Position numbers and translations under genes: made by a program. A model generated the notes under the pieces. It searched no databases. It saw nothing but the letters and a program-made list of their open reading frames with translations, and had not been told where the DNA came from. 37,811 nucleotides of DNA from Candidatus Gastranaerophilales bacterium (GTDB taxonomy: Bacteria; Cyanobacteriota; Vampirovibrionia; Gastranaerophilales; Gastranaerophilaceae): contig CALVCJ010000012.1 of assembly GCA_944326015.1 (NCBI GenBank), positions 1 to 37,811 of the forward strand, given 5' to 3'. Below, one piece after another: positions 32,227 through 37,811 of this stretch. Each line of letters starts with the position of its first letter. Position 1 is the stretch's first letter.

Positions 32227-33465
32227 TTAGACAACTTTTTTTAATTCTTTAATTACATATTCCATTGCGCCTTGTTGAGAATCAAAAACAGTTTTACAGT
32301 CATTGCAGCTCTGGATATAAAACTCTTTATCAGATAGGAGTTTGTGCATGTAATCCGTTAATTCCTGCGGTGTTTTTACAACTTTACCAGCCTTAGTGCG
32401 TGATAAAATCCAGTAAATATCCCTGAAGTTATGAATTGAAGGCCCTGAAATGGCAGGCTTATTATAAACAATTGCTTCGAGAGGGTTATGACCTCCGGTT
32501 TTGTTAAAGCTTCCGCCGATAAAAGCAAAATCGCATATCTGATACATTTTGCTTAATTCTCCGAGTGTATCAAGTATAATTATATCATTATCGGCAAATG
32601 TATTGTTTTTTGACCTCAAACCATAAGGCAGAGAAGTTTTTTCAACTAATTCTATAATGTTATTTACTCTTGTCAGGTGTCGTGGTGCCAGGAGTAATTT
32701 GATATCAGCAAATTCTAGCTTTAATTTTTTGAAAGCTGATAATATTATTTCATCTTCACCTTTATGAGTACTTCCGGCGATTATTATTCTGTTTTCGCCT
32801 TGTCCGATTTTAATATCCGCATCAATTCTTTTTATATCAAATTTAAGGTTTTTCATAACATGCGTTTTTTCTGCAGGTGACCCTATTTTAATGAATTTCA
32901 CTTTATCTTCTTCGCTCTGGGTCAAAACTTCTGTATAATTTTTGAAAAGTTCTTTGAAAAATCCTTTTAATAAACTGTAGCTTTTGAAGGTTGAATCTGA
33001 TATCCTTCCGTTTATAACAAAGAGCGGTATGTTTCTTTTTTTACAATAAGCCGAAAAAGTGGGCCATAATTCCGTTTCAGCAATTAAAACCACACTTGGT
33101 TTAATTTTTTTTAGGAAAACTTCTACACAAATAGTTATATCAAACGGAAAATATGTAATAAAGTCAGCAATATTATCATATTTTTTGTGTGCAATTTCCT
33201 GTCCGGTTTTTGTACCTGTTGTTACTACTATTTTGTAGGCCGGAAAAGTTTCTTTGGTCTTTCTTATAAGATTTTCCAGTGCAATTACTTCTCCGACAGA
33301 AACACCATGAAACATAATTACTTTATCGCCTAACTCAGGAGCATGAAAATTCCCGAGTTTTTCTTTCCAACCCGGTAAAAATTTCCCCCTGCCGGCTCTT
33401 ACTAGTGCATAAAACGGCAGTGAAATTAAAAATAAAATTGTTGATAATATTCGATAAATAAACAT
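32227..33465 (-). CDS. waaA: 3-deoxy-D-manno-octulosonic acid (Kdo) transferase
   Basis: The 412-aa GT30 enzyme adds Kdo from CMP-Kdo to lipid A precursor at the inner membrane, which implies a lipopolysaccharide outer membrane. It has an N-terminal membrane anchor (5-22), HGVSVGE (53-59) containing the expected catalytic Glu E59, ETELWP, a GSTHKGEDE donor-side motif, and GGSFNKTGGHNPLEA near the C-terminus, all typical of WaaA/KdtA. No other lipid A gene is adjacent. The start lacks a Shine-Dalgarno; a perfect TATAAT lies 11 nt upstream. It diverges from folK. Confidence 0.95.
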   Translation of the reverse strand: MFIYRILSTILFLISLPFYALVRAGRGKFLPGWKEKLGNFHAPELGDKVIMFHGVSVGEVIALENLIRKTKETFPAYKIVVTTGTKTGQEIAHKKYDNIADFITYFPFDITICVEVFLKKIKPSVVLIAETELWPTFSAYCKKRNIPLFVINGRISDSTFKSYSLLKGFFKELFKNYTEVLTQSEEDKVKFIKIGSPAEKTHVMKNLKFDIKRIDADIKIGQGENRIIIAGSTHKGEDEIILSAFKKLKLEFADIKLLLAPRHLTRVNNIIELVEKTSLPYGLRSKNNTFADNDIIILDTLGELSKMYQICDFAFIGGSFNKTGGHNPLEAIVYNKPAISGPSIHNFRDIYWILSRTKAGKVVKTPQELTDYMHKLLSDKEFYIQSCNDCKTVFDSQQGAMEYVIKELKKVV

Positions 33466-33476
33466 ACTTTAGCTTG

Positions 33477-33505
33477 ATTATATAATAAAAAAATATGCTA
33501 TACAA
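33477..33505 (-). promoter_or_regulatory. promoter of waaA, very short leader
   Basis: On the minus strand TTGTAT (33505-33500), 17 nt, and TATAAT (33482-33477) lie 11 nt before ATG 33465, predicting a leader of about 4 nt. Confidence 0.6.
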
Positions 33506-33518
33506 TTAAACTTTTATA

Positions 33519-33547
33519 TTGACAATGCATGGCAAAAAATCTAAAAT
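33519..33547 (+). promoter_or_regulatory. leaderless-type promoter of folK
   Basis: A consensus TTGACA (33519-33524), 17 nt, and TAAAAT (33542-33547) lie 7 nt before ATG 33555. It shows that the upstream TTG and ATG codons in this frame are promoter sequence and not starts. Confidence 0.75.
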
Positions 33548-33554
33548 GCTGTAT

Positions 33555-34061
33555 ATGGCAATAGTATATTTAAGTTTAGGTTCAAATTACGGTGACCGTA
33601 TTGGCTATGTTCAGCAGGCAACAAGTTTGTTAAACGCTGCTGAAAACATTAACCTGATCAGAACGTCTGCTTTTTATGAAACAGAACCGTGGGGTATGGA
33701 TTCTGAAAACTGGTTTGTAAATGCTGTAGTTGAAATTAAAACTAGTCTGCCGCCTCAAAAACTGTTAGAAGAATGTCAGAGAATAGAAAATCAGCTGGGG
33801 CGCAAGAGAACTAATGAAACTGCTTACTCAGACAGAACAATTGATATTGATATTCTGTTTTATAACAAAGATATTATTAATGATGAAAATCTTGTAATCC
33901 CCCATAAGTTTTTACATTTGAGAGCGTTTACCCTTGTTCCGCTTCTTGAGTTAATCCCGAATTTTGAACACCCTGTTTTTCACAAAACAATCTCAGAATT
34001 GCACAGTGATTTGGAAAATCCGGAAATGGTATTTTTGTATGGCACAAGAGTCGAAATCTAA
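33555..34061 (+). CDS. folK: 2-amino-4-hydroxy-6-hydroxymethyldihydropteridine pyrophosphokinase
   Basis: The 168-aa enzyme transfers pyrophosphate from ATP to the pterin in folate synthesis. It opens AIVYLSLGSNYGDR, as in the family, and carries YETEPWG (41-47) and RTIDIDILFY (94-103) with magnesium-binding D97 and D99. The start 33555 is chosen from promoter spacing and from the family N-terminus; the frame stays open to 33519, but that codon is the -35 box. Its last 23 bp overlap the flavoprotein gene. No other folate gene is in the window. Confidence 0.94.
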   Translation: MAIVYLSLGSNYGDRIGYVQQATSLLNAAENINLIRTSAFYETEPWGMDSENWFVNAVVEIKTSLPPQKLLEECQRIENQLGRKRTNETAYSDRTIDIDILFYNKDIINDENLVIPHKFLHLRAFTLVPLLELIPNFEHPVFHKTISELHSDLENPEMVFLYGTRVEI

Positions 34062-35157
34062 AATCGCTGTTATAGGCGGAGGACCTGCCGGTTGTATTTG
34101 TGCATATTTTCTGCAGAATAATTTTGATGTAACCATTTTTGATAAAAATGAGCTTTTAAAGACTTTATTGCCCACCGGCGGCGGGAGATGTAATATTTGC
34201 TATGCAGAATTTGATTTTAAAGAACTTGCTTCAAATTATCCACGCGGTGAAAAATTCCTATATTCTGTATTTTTAAAATTCGGGACTGCTGAAACTCTTG
34301 AATTTTTTGAGAATATAGGTATAAAAACATATGTTCAGGATGATATGAGAGTTTTCCCTGTTTCAAACAGTTCTGCAAAGGTAAGAGAGAAATTTTTTAA
34401 AGCTTTGAATAATGTTAAATTTATCAGGGAAGAGGTGTTACGTATCAATGATGGTTTCAGCGTTGTAACGAATATGGGAGCTTATAAAGCAGATTATATT
34501 GTAATATCAACAGGTGGTCATTCTTCGTATGATTTTATAAAAAAGCTCGGTCATACTATTATTGAGCCCAGACCTGCACTTACCGGTTTAAAGACGCTTG
34601 AGGACTTTTCTGCATTAAGCGGAGTTTCTCTCAACGGTATTTTATTTACGCATAAAGGTATTTCCGGACCTGAAATTTATAGAATATCGTCGTTGAAAGC
34701 AAGGGATAAATTCCCGTATAAGTTAACTTTTGATTTTATTGGTAGTATTGATTTGCAGTCGGAATTGAATGCAAATCCCCATAAAAGTATCCGTAATCTT
34801 CTTGGAAATCATGTGCCGAAATCTTTAGCCGACTTTAGCCTTAATTTTCTGAATATTAATCCGGATAAACAATGTCATTTAATTGATGGCAAAACTCGTG
34901 ACAGAATTCTATATAAACTCCAAAAATTTGAGGTTACTGTTACCGGTACAGTGCCTGATGGGGAAGTTGTTACAGCTGGCGGTGTTGATTTAAAAGAGAT
35001 TAATCCTAAAACTATGGAATCAAAACTTGTTCCGAATATATATTTTTGTGGTGAAGTTATGGATATTGACGGCTTTTGCGGAGGATTTAATCTGCAAAAT
35101 TGCTGGTCAACGGGTTTTGTGGCGTCTCAAGGCTTAAATCTTACCCTTGGCAGCTAA
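34039..35157 (+). CDS. BaiN/YhiN (HI0933)-family FAD-dependent oxidoreductase
   Basis: The 372-aa flavoprotein has an N-terminal FAD-binding Rossmann motif (IAVIGGGPAGC, 9-19), the family motif TGGGRCN (46-52), and the C-terminal block MESKLVPNIYFCGEVMDIDG then GGFNLQNCWSTG, all diagnostic of HI0933-like proteins. The substrate is unknown; named relatives reduce bile-acid intermediates, but that cannot be assumed here. It is slightly shorter than usual (about 400). The start at 34039 lies inside folK (23-bp overlap), so translation is probably coupled. Its last 24 bp overlap the convergent gene on the minus strand. Confidence 0.88.
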   Translation: MAQESKSKIAVIGGGPAGCICAYFLQNNFDVTIFDKNELLKTLLPTGGGRCNICYAEFDFKELASNYPRGEKFLYSVFLKFGTAETLEFFENIGIKTYVQDDMRVFPVSNSSAKVREKFFKALNNVKFIREEVLRINDGFSVVTNMGAYKADYIVISTGGHSSYDFIKKLGHTIIEPRPALTGLKTLEDFSALSGVSLNGILFTHKGISGPEIYRISSLKARDKFPYKLTFDFIGSIDLQSELNANPHKSIRNLLGNHVPKSLADFSLNFLNINPDKQCHLIDGKTRDRILYKLQKFEVTVTGTVPDGEVVTAGGVDLKEINPKTMESKLVPNIYFCGEVMDIDGFCGGFNLQNCWSTGFVASQGLNLTLGS

Positions 35158-36471
35158 TTCTTTTTTTAAATCTTCTTTAACCTGAAAAGCGTTGTTGTCT
35201 TTATTAAGTTTTCTGAACGCAATCATAATCGCAGGTGCAAGTATTCCCAGAGCTCCGATACATGCGCCCATGTTTTTCAGGATTGATCTTCTTTTTAATT
35301 TTTTGACATTATCTAAGAACGCTTCAAGCGTCTTTTCTTTTACATTTGCTTGTTTGAACTGTTCAAATTTATTTTGTAGTTTATTCAGTTTTTCTGCAAC
35401 TCCTCTAACTTCATCAAAGTCTATGAATCTTCTGTAATCAACATTATCTGCCTGTGTTGCCTTTTTCAAAATTGGCAGTACATCTGATTTTTTAGCCATT
35501 TTTACAACAAAATCATCCGGGTTGTTATGAATGAAATCAAGTAATTCTTCATGAGAGTTGAGTGCTAGAACTTTTCCGGTACTTTCTTTAAGTCTGCCGT
35601 TTTTGAAAGCTTCTTTAAGTTCTTCGCTTTCTATAACTCTTGCATCCAGATCAATTGATGCCGGTTTCTTTTTGTTTTTTTCTGCTGCGTTTTCAAGGAA
35701 TTTCTGGATAGGCTTGCTTGCAAAATACATAAATAACCATACTGAGCCTTCTTTAATGGTATATCCAAGTAATTCCTGTTTGTTTCTGGACTCTGCAAGT
35801 CTTTCAGCAGTAATAGCTCCGTCAAGTATCATAAGGTTTTTGACCGGGTTATACATAAAATCCTGTATGCTTCCTGTAAATGTCGTTTGTTTTTTCTGTA
35901 ATTTAAAATTATTAAATGCAGAGGATGTCGGAGCGGTATAAGCAAATGTGTCTTTCTTTTGATGTTCTTTTGCCATTTCTGCAAGAATTTCTTTTTCAGC
36001 ATCCTTTCTTGTCTTATAATGTCTGTATTTTGTTAATCCGGCGTAAGACACAATTGTAAGAGCTGTAGAAATAACAAATTTTGTCATGGCAAGATGTTTT
36101 GTATATTTAGGATTTTTGCTTGCGGTTTTTATGCTCTCTTTAATTGATGCATCGGCATATTCAATAGTTTTTTCTAAAATTTTGCTTCTCTTGTTTGAAA
36201 GGTTTCTGACATCGAATTTCGGGTCTATTTTTAAAGCTTTGTACATTGTGTAATCCATAAGCTTTTTATAAATTGGGATTCCGAAAAGCCAGATGGCTTG
36301 AGTTCCAAACTCATCTAAAAATCTGTCTTTTCCCTCTAACTTATCCCCTGTAATATATGAACCTGCAGTTAATCCTAGGCTATTTGCAACATCTTTAATG
36401 GCCATGGGTACAAGCGAATTATTATTTCCCAATATTGAATATATACTGCTAGCGCTAATTGCGGGTATCAT
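35134..36471 (-). CDS. unknown membrane-associated protein, 445 aa
   Basis: No family is recognised. The start at 36471 is preferred over 36489, because AAAGGAAA lies just before it and covers the codons after the earlier ATG. The protein opens MIPAISASSIYSILGNN. It has hydrophobic stretches near 140-155 (FVISTALTIVSYAGL), about 235-250 (SVWLFMYFAS) and near 415-430 (GACIGALGILAPAIMIAF), joined by long Lys/Glu-rich helices. The segment TTFTGSIQDF carries the F-x-G motif also seen at 8819-9352. It is convergent with the flavoprotein gene, with 24 bp overlap. A short ORF and a hairpin lie in its leader. Confidence 0.75.
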   Translation of the reverse strand: MIPAISASSIYSILGNNNSLVPMAIKDVANSLGLTAGSYITGDKLEGKDRFLDEFGTQAIWLFGIPIYKKLMDYTMYKALKIDPKFDVRNLSNKRSKILEKTIEYADASIKESIKTASKNPKYTKHLAMTKFVISTALTIVSYAGLTKYRHYKTRKDAEKEILAEMAKEHQKKDTFAYTAPTSSAFNNFKLQKKQTTFTGSIQDFMYNPVKNLMILDGAITAERLAESRNKQELLGYTIKEGSVWLFMYFASKPIQKFLENAAEKNKKKPASIDLDARVIESEELKEAFKNGRLKESTGKVLALNSHEELLDFIHNNPDDFVVKMAKKSDVLPILKKATQADNVDYRRFIDFDEVRGVAEKLNKLQNKFEQFKQANVKEKTLEAFLDNVKKLKRRSILKNMGACIGALGILAPAIMIAFRKLNKDNNAFQVKEDLKKELAAKGKI

Positions 36472-36483
36472 TTTTTCCTTTCC

Positions 36484-36501
36484 TGACACTCTTTGGTGTC
36501 A
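36484..36501. promoter_or_regulatory. hairpin next to the ribosome site of the 445-aa gene
   Basis: A perfect 6-bp inverted repeat, TGACAC (36484-36489) / GTGTCA (36496-36501), lies immediately upstream of the AGGAAAGGA ribosome site on the minus strand and could affect its access. Confidence 0.35.
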
Positions 36502-36516
36502 CTCAAAATCTAAAAA

Positions 36517-36600
36517 CTACAAACCCCAAATTAAGTTCATTAATTTGACGATAGGGGCATTCGCCTTGATTGTTGAGTTTCGTCGGATATTATTTTTCAT
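36517..36600 (-). CDS. short leader ORF, 27 aa
   Basis: This minus-strand ORF starts at ATG 36600 with GGAAGG 7 nt upstream and ends at TAG 36517. It encodes a basic then hydrophobic peptide (MKNNIRRNSTIKANAPIVKL at the start). It ends 45 bp before the 445-aa gene, ahead of a small hairpin. It could be a leader peptide or a small protein; there is no proof it is translated. Confidence 0.35.
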   Translation of the reverse strand: MKNNIRRNSTIKANAPIVKLMNLIWGL

Positions 36601-36681
36601 AATTTAACCTTCCACTTTTTTGATAAATACACTGAATATTTTTTCTTGCCTTATATTGGCATAATTTTAACGATTATTAAC

Positions 36682-36710
36682 AAAAAAAAGACCTTTCGGG
36701 GGGAAAGGTC
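36682..36710 (-). terminator. terminator of the candidate small RNA
   Basis: The stem GACCTTTC (36690-36697) / GAAAGGTC (36703-36710) has a five-base C loop on the minus strand, followed by eight T (36689-36682). Confidence 0.9.
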
Positions 36711-36808
36711 AAGTAATAAAAAAATTATTTTATCGACAAACAGTAAGCGTCTTATTTTTATAACAAGCCTTTCATAAGTCTTACAATTCGTCGTAATTGA
36801 TTGTTCAT
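36682..36808 (-). ncRNA. candidate small RNA or tiny leaderless mRNA, about 127 nt
   Basis: A strong minus-strand promoter predicts a start at about 36808, and an intrinsic terminator ends at 36682, leaving a transcript of about 127 nt. Its first 51 nt form a 16-codon ORF (36758-36808, MNNQLRRIVRLMKGLL, basic and amphipathic). The remaining 70 nt are non-coding and end in a hairpin with a C-rich loop (CCCCC). It could be a regulatory RNA, a small-peptide mRNA, or both. It belongs to no class I recognise. Confidence 0.5.
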
Positions 36809-36814
36809 AACTAT

Positions 36815-36843
36815 ATTATAATCTGCTGAAAAATATTTGTAAA
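36815..36843 (-). promoter_or_regulatory. promoter of the candidate small RNA
   Basis: On the minus strand TTTACA (36843-36838), 17 nt, and a perfect TATAAT (36820-36815) lie 6 nt before the ATG at 36808. Confidence 0.7.
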
Positions 36844-36903
36844 GTATGATTTATTTGGAGTTATATATAAATTTCTACCAAATATTATTAAGATATAAAG
36901 ATA

Positions 36904-37050
36904 CTGTCACCCTGAACTTGTTTCAGGATCTAATTGCTATGTGATGCTACACTTCGTAAAGACAGGCTCACTCAAAATTTTTAAGATCCTGAAATAAATT
37001 CAGGATGACAGAAATTTAGGTTCGCTTTGTCAAACAAGTTCAGCATGACG
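36904..37050. repeat. interspersed inverted-repeat element
   Basis: Two 28-bp arms (36904-36931 and 36984-37011) are inverted copies matching at 25 of 28 positions, with the core CCTGAACTTGTTTCAGGATC and its variant. A third, partial, copy lies in inverted orientation at about 37028-37050. Between the arms are 52 bp without a gene. Sequences of the TCATCCTGAACTTGTTTCAGG type are scattered in many unrelated bacterial genomes. No transposase is present. Confidence 0.75.
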
Positions 37051-37097
37051 TTTTTACCCATAATTGGTGTAATCTGCAATATAAATCTCTTTTTTCA

Positions 37098-37126
37098 TTT
37101 ACTTTTTCCCTGAAATCTTATATAAT
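37098..37126 (+). promoter_or_regulatory. leaderless-type promoter of the TonB-type gene
   Basis: TTTACT (37098-37103), 17 nt, and a perfect TATAAT (37121-37126) lie 6 nt before ATG 37133. No Shine-Dalgarno is present. Confidence 0.6.
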
Positions 37127-37132
37127 TGATTT

Positions 37133-37591
37133 ATGAAAAAGATTATTTTATTAATTTTGTTTTTGTTTTTCTGTCAGGAATTGGCTTTTGCCGTAAAATC
37201 TGCTGATAAAAATTCTTTAATATATGACGGCGTGAATTTTAAATCTTATATGAAAAACTTGAAAAAAGAGATATATTCAAATTGGCAGCCGTATAAGTCA
37301 GGTGAGAGTAATCATGTGATTGTATTTTTTTAAGTTGGAAAAGACGGAAACTTGATAACTCTCTCTATACGAAAATCTTCTGGTGTGAAAAAAGTAGATG
37401 ACGCTGCACTAAAGGCTGTGGAAGCTGCTGCGCCTTTTAAATCTTTGCCAGAAGGCTTTAAAGGTAAAAGTATAGATGTTGAGTTTACTTTTGATTATAA
37501 AGTATTAGGCAAATCCAATAAGACTCTTAATAACGATAAGAAAAATATTTTTAAATCAAATTCTTATGATGATAAACTTTATTATAAGTAA
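37133..37591 (+). pseudogene. TonB C-terminal-like exported protein interrupted by an in-frame TAA
   Basis: One frame of 152 sense codons plus stops is cut by TAA at 37331-37333. The first part has a signal peptide (1-20, IILLILFLFFCQELAFA), then YMKNLKKEIYSNWQPYK and HVIVFF. After the stop the same frame continues VGKDGNLITLSIRKSSGVKK, DDAALKAVEAAAPF and VEFTFDY. This is the order of a TonB/TolA C-terminal domain, and an intact relative would have Lys at the stop (FF-K-VGKDG), so a single A-to-T change explains it. The promoter looks intact. It is a recent pseudogene, a sequencing error, or (less likely) read-through. Confidence 0.75.
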
Positions 37592-37639
37592 AATCCAGTG
37601 CGTATGATTTTTAGGTAAAATTTTGTTTCTCTGTCGCAG

Positions 37640-37668
37640 TATATTTCCCCCAACAGGCGAAATATATC
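37640..37668. other. hairpin of unknown role
   Basis: TATATTTC and GAAATATA (within about 37640-37668) form an 8-bp inverted repeat around CCCCAACAGGC, in the gap between the TonB-type gene and tRNA-Glu. No T tract follows, so a terminator is unlikely. Confidence 0.3.
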
Positions 37669-37699
37669 CGATTCGAATTTAAGATACTGGAGCAAGCGC

Positions 37700-37725
37700 A
37701 AAAAAAATGACCTCAACAGGTCATT
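37700..37725 (-). terminator. terminator of tRNA-Glu
   Basis: The stem AATGACCT (37706-37713) / AGGTCATT (37718-37725) with a 4-nt loop is followed on the minus strand by eight T (37707-37700), 11 bp beyond the tRNA CCA end. Confidence 0.9.
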
Positions 37726-37735
37726 ACTTTTTAAA

Positions 37736-37811
37736 TGGTACCCCCAAGCGAATTCGAATCGCTGTCTACACCGTGAAAGGGTGTTGTCCTAGGCCTCTAG
37801 ACGATGGGGGC
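37736..37811 (-). tRNA. tRNA-Glu (TTC), CCA encoded
   Basis: The gene ends flush with the window edge (5' G at 37811). The acceptor is GCCCCCA with TGGGGGT, the D arm contains GTCTAGAGGCCTAGGAC, the anticodon loop is CTTTCAC (anticodon TTC), and the T arm is AGCGA-TTCGAAT-TCGCT. Discriminator A (37739) is followed by an encoded CCA (37738-37736). The first pair is G1-U72, where tRNA-Glu normally has G-C. Further upstream genes may lie outside the window. Confidence 0.93.

Noticed and set aside
33519..33554. Longer folK with a TTG start at 33519
   Set aside because: The TTGACA here is a consensus -35 with TAAAAT 17 nt downstream, and the family begins at MAIVYLSLGSN (33555).
33964..34038. Longer N-terminus for the flavoprotein
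   Set aside because: The FAD motif normally lies within about 10-15 residues of the start; the extra 25 residues lie over folK coding sequence and look like out-of-frame translation.
37331..37333. Alternative genetic code reading TAA as an amino acid
   Set aside because: TAA ends several clearly intact genes here, including rpmE, dapL and ruvB-neighbouring units, so a local mutation is simpler.
1..37811. CRISPR array, prophage, insertion sequence, or defence island
   Set aside because: No regularly spaced direct repeats, transposase, integrase, phage structural gene or known defence gene was seen on either strand.

Overview
The window looks like a stretch of chromosome from an AT-rich, Gram-negative gut bacterium, most likely Candidatus Gastranaerophilales (class Vampirovibrionia / Melainabacteria, Cyanobacteriota). 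This placement is inference. It rests on lineage-style proteins I recognise by pattern (a protein opening MGMAASQARFLGLTARK, small proteins with an S/T-F-x-G motif, a decayed AAMTLPSL prepilin, and a TonB-type protein ending in EFTFDY), an LPS Kdo transferase (waaA), LL-diaminopimelate aminotransferase (dapL), and low GC. No rRNA, CRISPR, integrase or transposase is visible.

Layout. 1-850: end of a plus-strand gene, a 44-aa small gene and a CheY-like receiver, separated by strong terminators. 876-3498 (minus): membrane-anchored Hsp20-like protein, then a CheY-like receiver followed 2 bp later by a degenerate type IV pilus/secretion ATPase. 3656-8411: an unrecognised plus gene overlapping tail to tail with a histidine kinase, and the (p)ppGpp enzyme Rel. 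8487-9352: YggU (DUF167) and an S-F-G-A-G protein. 9434-13366 (minus): family 4 uracil-DNA glycosylase, Na+/alanine symporter and proS. 13621-20119: EF-hand protein behind a structured leader, TPR protein, exported protein, glycosyltransferase-like protein, and a CHASE2-GGDEF diguanylate cyclase. 20230-23160: 55-aa small ORF, rpmE, ruvB, dapL. 23226-29104: a 1164-aa zinc-ribbon / pseudo-cyclase / pseudo-ATPase / TPR protein joined to glgA by a one-base overlap, then an EamA transporter. 29160-29955: a frameshifted prepilin pseudogene and tRNA-Leu(CAA). 30114-36600: exported and lineage-specific proteins, waaA divergent from folK, and a BaiN/YhiN flavoprotein. 36600-37811: a candidate small RNA, an interspersed inverted repeat, a TonB-type gene with an in-frame stop, and tRNA-Glu(TTC).

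The region is rich in signalling: ppGpp (Rel), c-di-GMP (GGDEF, and an MshEN-like domain on the degenerate ATPase), two stand-alone receivers and a histidine kinase. Glycogen synthesis is tied by gene order to the large TPR protein. The most striking pattern is promoter architecture. At eight starts a good -10 hexamer ends only 6-7 nt before the ATG and no Shine-Dalgarno is present, which predicts leaderless mRNAs. Most other genes here carry ordinary AGGAG-type ribosome binding sites. All functional calls come from reading the sequence; no database search was run.
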